In this document: piece after piece, positions 9,732-17,933 of the stretch | How positions within the stretch are numbered: position 1 is the stretch's first letter | Layout of the letters: every line of letters begins with the position of its first letter | Source: Parvicella tangerina | Lineage (GTDB): Bacteria > Bacteroidota > Bacteroidia > Flavobacteriales_D > Parvicellaceae | Length of the DNA: 64,000 nucleotides | Assembly (NCBI RefSeq): GCF_907165195.1 | Contig: NZ_OU015584.1 | Span: 2,924,978 to 2,988,977 of the forward strand | Reading direction: 5' to 3' | The notes under the pieces: model-generated | Database searches by the model: none | Seen by the model: only the letters and a program-made list of their open reading frames with translations | What the model was told of the DNA's origin: nothing | Position numbers and translations under genes: made by a program

Positions 9732-9749
9732 AACCTGAATAATGAGGTG

Positions 9750-9757
9750 CAAATGTA
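9750..9757 (-). promoter_or_regulatory. -7 promoter element TACATTTG for rimM
   Basis: Perfect TAnnTTTG on the minus strand. The predicted start near 9746 gives a leader of about 15 nt to the ATG at 9731 and excludes the upstream ATG at 9752. Confidence 0.55.
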
Positions 9758-9772
9758 GGGAAAAGGGCTGAA

Positions 9773-10132
9773 TTAAAGGACAAATACAAACAATGCAACG
9801 AGCAATGCAAATACTGCCGTCACTAATACCGCTCCAGCTGCCACATCCTTAGCTTTTTTGATGCCTGGCCTACTTTCTGTAGTTATCTCATCGCAAATCG
9901 TTTCTATAGCTGTGTTGATCATTTCGGTGGTAAAAACCAATGCAATTGCTAACATGATCCATAGCCACTCTCTGTGAGATATTTTTAGAATAAAACCAAG
10001 GGCAATAGCTACTATGGCCGCCAATGAATGAATTCGAGCATTATGTTCTTCTAGCAACAGTATTTTCAATCCATTGAACGCATACTTAAAACTATTTACC
10101 CTTTCTCTTAAACTAAACTTTTTATTCTTCAT
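9773..10132 (-). CDS. dgkA: Diacylglycerol/undecaprenol kinase family protein
   Basis: 119 residues, the usual size for DgkA-family trimeric membrane kinases. Three helices are visible. The cytoplasmic segment before helix 1 has EEHNARIH (Glu28, Asn30), helix 2 carries TEMINTAIE, and KKAKDVAAGAVL precedes helix 3; these match the ATP and metal site of the family. In Gram-positive relatives the substrate is undecaprenol and in E. coli diacylglycerol; the substrate here is undecided. It overlaps the upstream DUF1361 gene by 11 bp and is the last gene of a four-gene membrane-protein operon. Confidence 0.9.
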   Translation of the reverse strand: MKNKKFSLRERVNSFKYAFNGLKILLLEEHNARIHSLAAIVAIALGFILKISHREWLWIMLAIALVFTTEMINTAIETICDEITTESRPGIKKAKDVAAGAVLVTAVFALLVALFVFVL

Positions 10133-10769
10133 GAATTTGATTTACAAGAACATTAAACATCTTATAAGATACGACTAAAACCAGGGAAAACAATCCAATA
10201 AAAACCAATGACCAACTATGCTGAACAGGATGAGCAAATAAATCAAAAACGTCTTTCAAGATTTGCAACGGATGATCTGCTATATCCCAGCTATTCCAAC
10301 GGATGAATCTTCCCAAATAGACGCCTATACTTGTCAAGAAAAATAATAAAGGAATACTCCATCTTCTTCTCAGCAATTGTGTATCTCTACACAGGATACG
10401 CAAAGAGTAAAATCCTGCAGCCAGTCCAAGAATGGCATAAGTGGATATGATTGCAAAATCAAGTACGGTAAAATAGTGTCGTAAATGAATGTAATCGGTG
10501 AGGATATAGGGCGCATTCGGGAAAAACAAGAGCCAACTCGCCAACAATACCGACTTTGAAAGACGATTTTTTCGCATGTGTTCATAAATGAGTGTAAACC
10601 CTATCGGAACGTAGGCCAGAAATAAATTCCAGACCAAAAACGTATACCTAAAATTCCCTTCCAATCGAATTCGGAAGATCAACATTAAAAAAGCTAGTGC
10701 GGTCAGTCCACCAAGCAAAAAGATAACCTCTCTTCGCGACAATCGTTTAATATTCGTAACTGATTTCAT
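10122..10769 (-). CDS. DUF1361 domain membrane protein
   Basis: 215 residues with about seven transmembrane helices. The family signature FFPNAPYILTDYIHL lies near residue 84, and a second conserved stretch GVYLGRFIRWNSWD lies near 150. No biochemical function is established for DUF1361. It overlaps the preceding DUF4153-like gene by 23 bp and the following dgkA by 11 bp, so translation of the three is likely coupled. Confidence 0.82.
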   Translation of the reverse strand: MKSVTNIKRLSRREVIFLLGGLTALAFLMLIFRIRLEGNFRYTFLVWNLFLAYVPIGFTLIYEHMRKNRLSKSVLLASWLLFFPNAPYILTDYIHLRHYFTVLDFAIISTYAILGLAAGFYSLRILCRDTQLLRRRWSIPLLFFLTSIGVYLGRFIRWNSWDIADHPLQILKDVFDLFAHPVQHSWSLVFIGLFSLVLVVSYKMFNVLVNQIHEE

Positions 10770-12201
10770 ACGTCTGTTTTTTAGTCGTTAATGCATTGAA
10801 TGTTCTGAAATTGAACGAACGCCAATCACGAGAAGAAGCCTCCGTATAAAACTCATTAAGGTGAATGTATCGTTGATCCCATTCCTCTGGAAAGTAAGTT
10901 CTAAAATCAGCTAGTCGTTCATAAATCAGCGGATAATTAGATTCAGGTAAGTCCAGTAAATATTCTACATCTAGGTTTTGCGGATTACCTGCCGCCTGAC
11001 TGAAATTGTACTCGATAATAAGTTGATCCCAGTTAACAATTGGTGTGATCAGCAACGTGGCATAAATTGTCCATCCCACCCTTCTTACAAGGAACCAATT
11101 GGATTTTGCTCCAGTCACTTTGATATACGTATAAATTAATCCAATAACACAACATATCAAGTAAATAAATACTCCAATTCGTTTATAGGTCAGGAAGTAC
11201 TCTTCTACGTACATCCAGTTCTTCCATGCGGTTAGTAGGACCAATGCAACGTTTTGAAAGATCCAAAGCACCGCTAAAACTCTTAACCATTGGTTTTCTT
11301 TTACGAAATTCAATCGACCCTGAAAAAAGAACAAGATCACTGCAACTGCCAAAACAATTGAGAATATTAAGGCATTCACTCCTTTATGCACATTAGCACT
11401 GTGTCCTACCTCATCAACCAAGTCAACCCAGCCCAATTCATACATCAATTCAGAAATAAGCACTACAATCAAGAGAATGTTAAGCATGAGCAATAACGTT
11501 CTCGCCCAGGTATTTTCACTCTGCACAGACATCCACTTTGCAGTGATGCCCGTAGCTTCCTCATTTAACTGATTGCTGGTTACCGTATCATATTCTTCGA
11601 CTTGCTTGATTTTCCTTGGTCGATACATCAAATAGACAAGGTAATAACCAAATACTGTAAATACAATCCACTCGGCAGATATAAAAGACAGATCAATTTG
11701 GTCGGTCAATTCTTTAAAGGCCGCATTAGAATTTCGATAAAGCGCAACGAAGATCATCGCAATACCAAAACTTACCGCCCCGATCACCACATTCTTGAAC
11801 AGCCTTGAGTGTTCTTTCCAATCTGACTTCTCCATCGTTTTTGAAACGAAATCTGTCATGATGTGAACAACACCTGTGACCACTGTGTACAAAGAGTGAA
11901 AAATAGATATAACCAGAGACGACCTTGGTTCAATCGACAATCCAGCAAGGACAAATAAGGAGATGACATTTGTCCACACCCCCAGCTGAGCTCCGTAAAG
12001 TAATATGCCAACCGCACTAATATTTGCCCCTGCAAAAACCAGCCACCAATTTCTCGTTTTTCTTTCTGAGGGTGTCGTAAAGTAAAGCCCGATTACCTGA
12101 ACTAATGAAAAAATAAAGAAATTAATTCCTGCTGCTTGCTCATAGAATAAGACTCCAAATAAAAGTCCGGAAAGCAAAATGATCTTGTCTGTTGTTTTCA
12201 T
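10747..12201 (-). CDS. DUF4153/DUF4173-like polytopic membrane protein
   Basis: 484 residues with twelve or more hydrophobic segments and a soluble C-terminal tail. The region near 390-460 (NWDQLIIEYNF, DVEYLLDLPESNYPLI, RDWRSFNFRTFNA) resembles the conserved C-terminal part of DUF4153/DUF4173 proteins. The role is unknown. It starts 2 bp after the small membrane gene ending at 12204 and overlaps the DUF1361 gene. Genes of this family often neighbour small winged-helix regulators in Bacteroidota, as here, which suggests membrane-associated regulated functions. Confidence 0.7.
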   Translation of the reverse strand: MKTTDKIILLSGLLFGVLFYEQAAGINFFIFSLVQVIGLYFTTPSERKTRNWWLVFAGANISAVGILLYGAQLGVWTNVISLFVLAGLSIEPRSSLVISIFHSLYTVVTGVVHIMTDFVSKTMEKSDWKEHSRLFKNVVIGAVSFGIAMIFVALYRNSNAAFKELTDQIDLSFISAEWIVFTVFGYYLVYLMYRPRKIKQVEEYDTVTSNQLNEEATGITAKWMSVQSENTWARTLLLMLNILLIVVLISELMYELGWVDLVDEVGHSANVHKGVNALIFSIVLAVAVILFFFQGRLNFVKENQWLRVLAVLWIFQNVALVLLTAWKNWMYVEEYFLTYKRIGVFIYLICCVIGLIYTYIKVTGAKSNWFLVRRVGWTIYATLLITPIVNWDQLIIEYNFSQAAGNPQNLDVEYLLDLPESNYPLIYERLADFRTYFPEEWDQRYIHLNEFYTEASSRDWRSFNFRTFNALTTKKQTYEISYEY

Positions 12202-12203
12202 AA

Positions 12204-12614
12204 TTATTGATTTTGAGGATTTGTATCTAATTTCGTTCGATCTGATATACCTAGATCAGTCTTTTTCTTATTCTCTTCCCTTTCTTTATTATCCGCAAAG
12301 ACCTGGTCTACGGTTTTTTGAAATTGCTCAATATTTCTTCTGACCTTTGGTTGCAAATGCGCAATCATCGCGGGTACTTCTTCCTTTTCGTAGACTTTTA
12401 AAAATCGATAGGTAAAATAGACGGCTGTAACAAGTTCGACTCCAATAAATAATACTGGGAACTCTTGCCATTCATAGCGCATTTGAATGAAAAGGACAAA
12501 ATAGCACGTGTGAAGAATCTGAAGAAACCTATTTATGTAGCGCTCTTTAGTCAAGATGAAAAAAAATGACACCAACCAGAGGAAGCCGTACGCGAATAAA
12601 AGTAATGACACCAT
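12204..12614 (-). CDS. Hypothetical membrane protein, first gene of the regulated operon
   Basis: 136 residues: three hydrophobic helices (about 3-22, 30-45, 52-70) and a charged, Lys/Glu/Asn-rich C-terminal tail. I do not recognise a family. It is the promoter-proximal gene of the run ending with dgkA. Its start codon lies 17 bp downstream of a palindrome shared with the promoter of the regulator operon, so it is probably controlled by the winged-helix protein at 12666-12959. Confidence 0.65.
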   Translation of the reverse strand: MVSLLLFAYGFLWLVSFFFILTKERYINRFLQILHTCYFVLFIQMRYEWQEFPVLFIGVELVTAVYFTYRFLKVYEKEEVPAMIAHLQPKVRRNIEQFQKTVDQVFADNKEREENKKKTDLGISDRTKLDTNPQNQ

Positions 12615-12630
12615 AGTTTATATTATAAAG

Positions 12631-12649
12631 TACTTTGTATCTCAAAGTA
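12631..12649. promoter_or_regulatory. Operator palindrome TACTTTG-N5-CAAAGTA
   Basis: Perfect 7-bp arms around TATCT. It lies 17 bp upstream of the ATG at 12614. It matches the palindrome at 13616-13632 in arms and spacer length. The minus-strand arm TACTTTG also resembles a -7 element, so binding would block RNA polymerase. Confidence 0.6.
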
Positions 12650-12665
12650 ACAATTCAAAAAAATA

Positions 12666-12959
12666 TTACCCTCCTTTGAGCAGTCTCTCCAAACCATCAA
12701 TATGCTTCTGGAACTCCGCCTTTCCGAGCTTTGTTGCCGAATAGCTTGTTTGCGGCTTTTTTCCCACAAACTCTTTCTTTACTTCAATGTAATTCAGTTT
12801 TTCCAGTGAGGCAACATGACTGGCTAAATTACCATCCGTTAATCCCAGAGTGTCTTTCATTTCTTTATAGTTTACCCAGTCGTTAACCAACAGCACCGAC
12901 ATTATACCCAGTCGCACCCTACTCTCAAACGCCTTATTTAACTGATTAAACCCTTTCAT
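12666..12959 (-). CDS. Winged-helix transcriptional regulator (HTH_34 type)
   Basis: 97 residues. The whole protein is one winged-helix domain: FESRVRLGIMSVLL (helix 1), VNYKEMKDTLGLTDGNLASHV (helices 2-3, with the recognition helix near 43-53), and a wing with KKEFVGKKPQTSYSAT. This is the small MarR/ArsR-like HTH_34 class common in Bacteroidota, with no sensor domain. It follows the 213-residue membrane gene by 6 bp, so the two form an operon. Two matching palindromes flank the locus, one at its own operon promoter and one before the divergent target operon, indicating autoregulation. Confidence 0.87.
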   Translation of the reverse strand: MKGFNQLNKAFESRVRLGIMSVLLVNDWVNYKEMKDTLGLTDGNLASHVASLEKLNYIEVKKEFVGKKPQTSYSATKLGKAEFQKHIDGLERLLKGG

Positions 12960-12965
12960 TTAATC

Positions 12966-13607
12966 CTATCCCTTCGCAGGTTTTTCATACTTAAAATACA
13001 TCAAAGCCCCATAAAAGATATGCATCACTCCAAAGCCAATTGTCCAAAACAACAAGCCCTTACCGTAAAAGTATGCCGAAATCAGTCCAAGCAAGATCTC
13101 GGAAATCCCAAGATATTTTAATTCTATGAATGAATATTTACTCGAACTATACAGTCCAAGTCCGTAAAATATCAACGTGAGTGGTGCCACCATTCCAAGT
13201 AGTCCGTGTGCCATCATAATTACGCACAACGCACCCCCAGCAATTAAAGGAACAAATAGATTGAGCATCATGTGCCTCGCACTTTTATCCCAGACCTTCA
13301 ACCCTTGCTTCTTAGCCTTTCTACTTGTAAAAAGATAGCCTGTAACTAAGCTAGCGACTAACACTAACAGCGCTACAGAAACCAGAAATACTAATTTCTT
13401 ATTTTGATCTTCGCCCCCTCCTGCAGTATTTCTAATGTACTCTGCGTATCCAACATTAATGTCAAAGTAGACTATTGCCGCTCCTATGATTGCATAAATC
13501 CCAGCAAAAACGCCTGACAAACCGCTTAACGACAGAAAACGTGAGGATCTTTCCATCATGCTTCTGATATGTGTTAAGTCTTCTAAGTGCTTTTTATTTT
13601 CTTCCAT
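12966..13607 (-). CDS. Hypothetical membrane protein co-transcribed with the winged-helix regulator
   Basis: 213 residues with about six transmembrane helices after a cytoplasmic N-terminus (HLEDLTHIRSMMERSSRFLSLSG). Proteins starting this way are regularly found beside HTH_34 regulators in Bacteroidota, but I know of no assigned function. Possibly it senses a membrane signal for the partner regulator; that is inference. Its promoter carries a -7 element inside the palindromic operator, giving a leader of about 16 nt. Confidence 0.72.
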   Translation of the reverse strand: MEENKKHLEDLTHIRSMMERSSRFLSLSGLSGVFAGIYAIIGAAIVYFDINVGYAEYIRNTAGGGEDQNKKLVFLVSVALLVLVASLVTGYLFTSRKAKKQGLKVWDKSARHMMLNLFVPLIAGGALCVIMMAHGLLGMVAPLTLIFYGLGLYSSSKYSFIELKYLGISEILLGLISAYFYGKGLLFWTIGFGVMHIFYGALMYFKYEKPAKG

Positions 13608-13615
13608 ACAAAAGG

Positions 13616-13634
13616 ACTTTGTAATTCAAAGTTA
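13616..13634 (-). promoter_or_regulatory. Operator palindrome ACTTTG-N5-CAAAGT overlapping a -7 element
   Basis: 6-bp arms around TAATT (13616-13632). On the minus strand the right arm continues into TAACTTTG (13627-13634), an exact -7 element for the regulator operon. The same palindrome occurs at 12631-12649, so one protein probably binds both. Confidence 0.62.
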
Positions 13635-13704
13635 AAAATAAAAACACACGAATTGACAGTTTATTGCGCAAATGAAACGTTAAAGTTTGTAAAAAAACCG
13701 TGTA

Positions 13705-15609
13705 CTAAGGTTGGTATCCCAACACTTTATCGATGGAATTAAAGGAAACGTAATGATAATTACTTCTCGCTTTCTTATAAATGGCGAGCGCTTTCTCTTT
13801 TCCTTCAGGAGTTTCTGCCAGTGCGGTGTACAACGGCATCAAGAACTTACGTCTTCCTACTTTCATTAAGAAAGCTTCCAATTCTTTATCGATTGCATCA
13901 TAGCCAAAATTGATGCTTTTTTCAAACCAGATAGCCGCAATCTCACTATTACCTGATTGCGTTAAATGAAACTTATCATCCAGCATCGCCATTTGCTCGG
14001 GAGTTGTGCCCTCTTTCAAATGTCTGATAAAATGCAGCCATTCATGTGTGGTCCATTCGCTCGCATCGATACTTTCAACTGATCCCGATTTGTAGAATTG
14101 TTCTATACTCGCCTCAACAGCGTTAAATCTTGTGCTGACCACTTTAGGACAATTATCTGGCACACCTTCACCGTACACCCATTCATCCACATTCACAGAA
14201 AGATTATGAGGTTTAATCAGGTTTTTATTCAAGTAATCCACAAACTCTTCAGTCGTAATGGTTTGAAACTTGTGCTCTTCAAAATAAGTTTTCAGGAAAG
14301 CATCAAAGTTATCTCGACCCGCAGTTTGCTCTAACAAACGTAAGAAAAAGTATCCTTTCTCATACGCCACATCCGTCATTCCATCATCAGGGTGTTTGTT
14401 GATCAGATTCAGCTTGAGGCTTTGCATAGCCGGTTCTTCTTCATCAATCGTTCTCATCAAATCCTGATACCCCAAAAGTGCAAGCATATCCGTATAATCC
14501 TTGCCGTAAAGTGACTCCATGATCCTTCTTTCGAAATAAACCGTAAACCCTTCATTTAACCAAAAGTCGTTCCAGGTAGAGTTCGTCACAAGGTTCCCAC
14601 TCCAGGAGTGAGCTAATTCATGAGCAATCAACGCTACTAAGCTTCTATCTCCTGCAATAATAGTAGGAGTAGCAAACGTCAACCTTGGGTTTTCCATTCC
14701 ACCAAAAGGAAAACTAGGTGGCAATACGATCACATCATACCGATCCCACAAATACTTACCATACAATTTTTCAGCGGCAGTAACCATATTACCCATATCC
14801 GCCAACTCATAAGCGCAATCTTCTAGCATGGATGGTTCGGTGTAAACCCCTGTTCGGTTATCAATAGGTGCAAAAGCAAGATCTCCAACAGCAAGAGCCA
14901 GCAGATAACAAGGAATTGGTTGAGGCATATCAAACTCGTAAATCCCTGTTTCATTTTTCTGAACAGGATTAGAAGCAGACATCACCGCCATTAAATCAGT
15001 TGGAACTTTAACTCTGGCACTATAAGTGATTCTTATTGCTGGTGTTCCCTGAACAGGGATCCAACTTCTTGTAAAAATAGACTGTCCTTGCGTATACATG
15101 AACGGCTTTTCCTTTCCAGCCGTTTGTCCTGGTTGCAACCAATCGAGCGCTTCTGTTTTATCCGTAGTTTCATAAGCGATTTCAACGGTTTTGGTCTCTG
15201 GAGTAATCGCCACTTTTAGCGGTGTTCCCAGTAATTCATCATACTCCCCCATTTCAAAAGTTGTTGCCTGACCACCATCAATCGTTACATCGGAGATGAT
15301 CAATGCTTTGGTATCAAAAACAATCTCTTCAACACCTTTCAGGTTTTCAATGGTATGAATAGCCGTACCTGAAATCTTTTTCTCATCGAAACTCACGGCA
15401 ATATCCAGGTGCAAGTGAGTGGTTTTAGCCTCGTTATAATTACTTAGCGTATGTTCATCCATTTCGTTTGAATTATCTTTTACAACTTCAATTTCTTTCT
15501 CTACTTCCTCTCCTTTCGGATCCTGATTTTCAGCGTCATCAGCATTTTCAGCACAAGATACAAGTGCAGAAATCAAAAGTATATATACAAATAGTTGAAA
15601 CAGCTTCAT
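13705..15609 (-). CDS. M1 family zinc aminopeptidase (lipoprotein)
   Basis: 634 residues with a lipoprotein signal (SALVSCAEN, lipidated Cys19). M1 signatures are complete: GGMEN exopeptidase motif at residues 303-307, HELAH zinc site at 330-334 with Glu353 as third ligand, and a catalytic Tyr region after it. The overall layout resembles leukotriene-A4-hydrolase-like M1 enzymes, including a helical C-terminal domain. It should trim N-terminal residues from peptides in the periplasm or at the cell surface. A divergently placed POT peptide transporter begins 193 bp away, so the pair may feed imported peptides to the cell. A perfect -7 element precedes it. Confidence 0.93.
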   Translation of the reverse strand: MKLFQLFVYILLISALVSCAENADDAENQDPKGEEVEKEIEVVKDNSNEMDEHTLSNYNEAKTTHLHLDIAVSFDEKKISGTAIHTIENLKGVEEIVFDTKALIISDVTIDGGQATTFEMGEYDELLGTPLKVAITPETKTVEIAYETTDKTEALDWLQPGQTAGKEKPFMYTQGQSIFTRSWIPVQGTPAIRITYSARVKVPTDLMAVMSASNPVQKNETGIYEFDMPQPIPCYLLALAVGDLAFAPIDNRTGVYTEPSMLEDCAYELADMGNMVTAAEKLYGKYLWDRYDVIVLPPSFPFGGMENPRLTFATPTIIAGDRSLVALIAHELAHSWSGNLVTNSTWNDFWLNEGFTVYFERRIMESLYGKDYTDMLALLGYQDLMRTIDEEEPAMQSLKLNLINKHPDDGMTDVAYEKGYFFLRLLEQTAGRDNFDAFLKTYFEEHKFQTITTEEFVDYLNKNLIKPHNLSVNVDEWVYGEGVPDNCPKVVSTRFNAVEASIEQFYKSGSVESIDASEWTTHEWLHFIRHLKEGTTPEQMAMLDDKFHLTQSGNSEIAAIWFEKSINFGYDAIDKELEAFLMKVGRRKFLMPLYTALAETPEGKEKALAIYKKARSNYHYVSFNSIDKVLGYQP

Positions 15610-15636
15610 TGGGTCTATAGTTTACATTTTTCAGCA

Positions 15637-15644
15637 CAAAAGTA
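15637..15644 (-). promoter_or_regulatory. -7 promoter element TACTTTTG for the M1 peptidase
   Basis: Exact TAnnTTTG on the minus strand, with a predicted leader of about 24 nt to the ATG at 15609. Confidence 0.5.
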
Positions 15645-15801
15645 ATTATTATCCTCGCTCCTAAAATAATTAATAGACCTAGCCCTGATTTAACTCGTCA
15701 AACCTCTTTTAAAAAATCATCGATGAGAAATAAATGAAAACGAATCACCTCTAAGACAAATAAAAATACTATTTTCGGGGTTCTTAAAAATCAGATTTTA
15801 T

Positions 15802-17625
15802 ATGAGTTCAATTAAGACAAGCTATACGGAGCAGTTAAGAGTGATGGGACATCCAGCAGGGCTGTTCGTTTTGTTCTTTACGGAAATGTGGGAAAGATTC
15901 TCTTACTATGGTATGAGAGCGCTATTAGTTTTATTTTTAGTCAGTGCGGCTGGAATTGGTGGTTGGGAATGGTCGAATGCCGAAGCTTTAACGCTCTACG
16001 GCATCTATACTGGGCTCGTTTATGTTACGCCAATATTTGGGGGGCTAATCGCTGATAAGCTAACTGGATACCGAATGGCAATTGTTATCGGTGCATTCTT
16101 AATGACGGCTGGTCACGCTTCTATGGCGTTTGAAACAGAATTCACTTTTTATCTTGGTTTGGCTCTACTTATACTTGGTAACGGGATGTTTAAACCAAAT
16201 ATCAGTTCTATTGTTGGACAACTTTATAATAAAGACCCTGAAAAAAAGGATGCTGGTTATACCATTTTCTATATGGGGATTAATGCAGGTGCCTTCCTTG
16301 GAATTTTACTTTGCGGATATGTAGGAGAAAAAGTTGGTTGGAGTTATGGTTTTGGTCTGGCAGGCGTCTTCATGTTCATTGGAATGATCATGTTTTACTT
16401 TGCTCAAAACATTTTCGATCAAATAGGTTTAAAACCTACCAACAACGATCAAGTAGAAGATGCGCAAATCCTAGATCATCAAGAAGAAGCGACTGAGCAT
16501 AGTAAAGAGGATATTCTGGATTCTGCTACTACCAAAGCTTCGCCTGAAAAGATCAAAAGAGATCGTCTCTTAGTTATTGGGATTTTGGCCTTTTTCACGA
16601 TCTTTTTCTGGATGGCTTTTGAACAGGCTGGAGGATCGATGACTTTATTTGCCAGAAACTTTACGGATCGAATTTTAACGGGAAGTGCAGCTACCTCTTT
16701 TACTGTCATCAATACCATCATCACAATAGTTCCATTGGCTGTAATAACCTATGTATTGATAATGCTGTTCAAGGCTACTTTCAAGAAATTTGCACTTTCT
16801 AACGTTTTTCTTGGTCTAAGTTTCGCCATTATCTGGGGAATCGTTGGTTGGATGATCAACAAGGACTTTAGTACCAAAGCTTACGAAATTTCTTTCGCTC
16901 AGGAGGTCGTAAATGAGGAAACTGAAGAGAAGGAAATGAAAGATATTACAACTGTAATACGAACAGATGAAAAAATTGCTGTTGATCAGTCCATTTTTAT
17001 TCTTGATGTTGATAACGAAGGCACTTACCGATACCTGAACGAAGAAACGGCAAGCAAGGTAGACTCAAAAATTGAAGCCTCTGTTGTAAACATTAAGGAG
17101 TCTGAATTGGAGGTTCCTGCTTCTTGGTTTGGGATCCTAAACTCTTTATTCATCATTTTATTTGCACCGCTTTTTTCTAAGATCTGGGAAAGTAAATACA
17201 ATCCCTCTGCTCCAGTGAAGTTTGGAGTTGGACTGATTCTTCTTGGACTAGGATTTGGGGTTTTAGCTTTTGGTAGTATGGCAATTCCTACAGGGGCGGA
17301 AACAGCATCTGTAAGCATGATCTTCTTGATTCTGGCCTACCTGTTACATACATTGGGAGAGTTAGCCGTTTCCCCAGTAGGACTATCTTATGTAAGCAAG
17401 TTGTCTCCTGCGAACTTAGTAGGATTGATGTTTGGTGTATGGTTTGGTGCAACTGCACTTGCAAATTACGCTGCCGGCTGGACAGGAAGTTACATTGACA
17501 AGATCTCTGAGTCTGTAGGTCTTTCTGGATTCTTCTTCATTTATACAGCAATTCCAGTTGCCGCGGGATTATTGGTGATGGCACTTAATAAGTTCCTGAC
17601 CAAAAGAATGCACGGTATCCGTTAA
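15802..17625 (+). CDS. Proton-dependent oligopeptide transporter (POT/PTR2 family)
   Basis: 607 residues with 12-14 transmembrane helices. Family motifs: the ExxERFxYYGMRALL motif in helix 1 (ERFSYYGMRA near residue 32), FGGLIADKLTGYR after helix 2, and FYMGINAGAFLG in helix 5. It imports di- and tripeptides with protons across the inner membrane. Two soluble insertions are seen: an acidic linker at about 215-250 and a roughly 80-residue loop near 355-435 between late helices, so the protein is longer than the classical 450-500. It is divergent from the secreted M1 aminopeptidase and ends with its own terminator. Confidence 0.93.
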   Translation: MSSIKTSYTEQLRVMGHPAGLFVLFFTEMWERFSYYGMRALLVLFLVSAAGIGGWEWSNAEALTLYGIYTGLVYVTPIFGGLIADKLTGYRMAIVIGAFLMTAGHASMAFETEFTFYLGLALLILGNGMFKPNISSIVGQLYNKDPEKKDAGYTIFYMGINAGAFLGILLCGYVGEKVGWSYGFGLAGVFMFIGMIMFYFAQNIFDQIGLKPTNNDQVEDAQILDHQEEATEHSKEDILDSATTKASPEKIKRDRLLVIGILAFFTIFFWMAFEQAGGSMTLFARNFTDRILTGSAATSFTVINTIITIVPLAVITYVLIMLFKATFKKFALSNVFLGLSFAIIWGIVGWMINKDFSTKAYEISFAQEVVNEETEEKEMKDITTVIRTDEKIAVDQSIFILDVDNEGTYRYLNEETASKVDSKIEASVVNIKESELEVPASWFGILNSLFIILFAPLFSKIWESKYNPSAPVKFGVGLILLGLGFGVLAFGSMAIPTGAETASVSMIFLILAYLLHTLGELAVSPVGLSYVSKLSPANLVGLMFGVWFGATALANYAAGWTGSYIDKISESVGLSGFFFIYTAIPVAAGLLVMALNKFLTKRMHGIR

Positions 17626-17650
17626 AAAAGATTTCGATTTCATTAAATAT

Positions 17651-17685
17651 TGCCTCAACTCTCTTCTGGGTTGGGGCATTTTATT
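17651..17685 (+). terminator. Terminator of the POT transporter gene
   Basis: An 11-bp stem with G-U pairs (TGCCTCAACTC / GGGTTGGGGCA), a short loop and a T-rich tail, located 25 bp after the stop codon. Confidence 0.7.
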
Positions 17686-17728
17686 TTAAAAAAATCTCAT
17701 TTTCTATATTCATTTTCAAAAACTTTTT

Positions 17729-17736
17729 TACTTTTG
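17729..17736 (+). promoter_or_regulatory. -7 promoter element TACTTTTG for tRNA-Ser
   Basis: Exact TAnnTTTG located 28 bp before the mature 5' end of the tRNA. Confidence 0.5.
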
Positions 17737-17764
17737 CAATCCACTTATCCAACAGGGTATACTC

Positions 17765-17849
17765 GGAGAGTTGGCAGAGTGGTCGAATGCGGCAGTCTTG
17801 AAAACTGTTTTACTTAACGGTAACGGGGGTTCGAATCCCTCACTCTCCG
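17765..17849 (+). tRNA. tRNA-Ser (anticodon UGA)
   Basis: The acceptor stem GGAGAGT pairs with ACTCTCC at the 3' end, with discriminator G. The anticodon loop CTTGAAA reads TGA on a CAGT/ACTG stem. A long variable arm and the T loop GGTTCGAATCC are present, as expected for a class II serine tRNA. CCA is not encoded. Flanked by a -7 promoter element and a strong terminator. No matching repeat of its 3' end was found nearby, so no element appears to use it as an attachment site. Confidence 0.96.
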
Positions 17850-17859
17850 CAAATCAATT

Positions 17860-17889
17860 AAAGGTCTGATGAAACATCAGGCCTTTTTT
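17860..17889 (+). terminator. Rho-independent terminator after tRNA-Ser
   Basis: A 12-bp stem (AAAGGTCTGATG with CATCAGGCCTTT, one G-U pair), an AAA loop and a T tract. Confidence 0.85.
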
Positions 17890-17933
17890 GTTTTCATAAG
17901 CAGAAGACTCCTCTTTTCATTAAAATCAATCAC

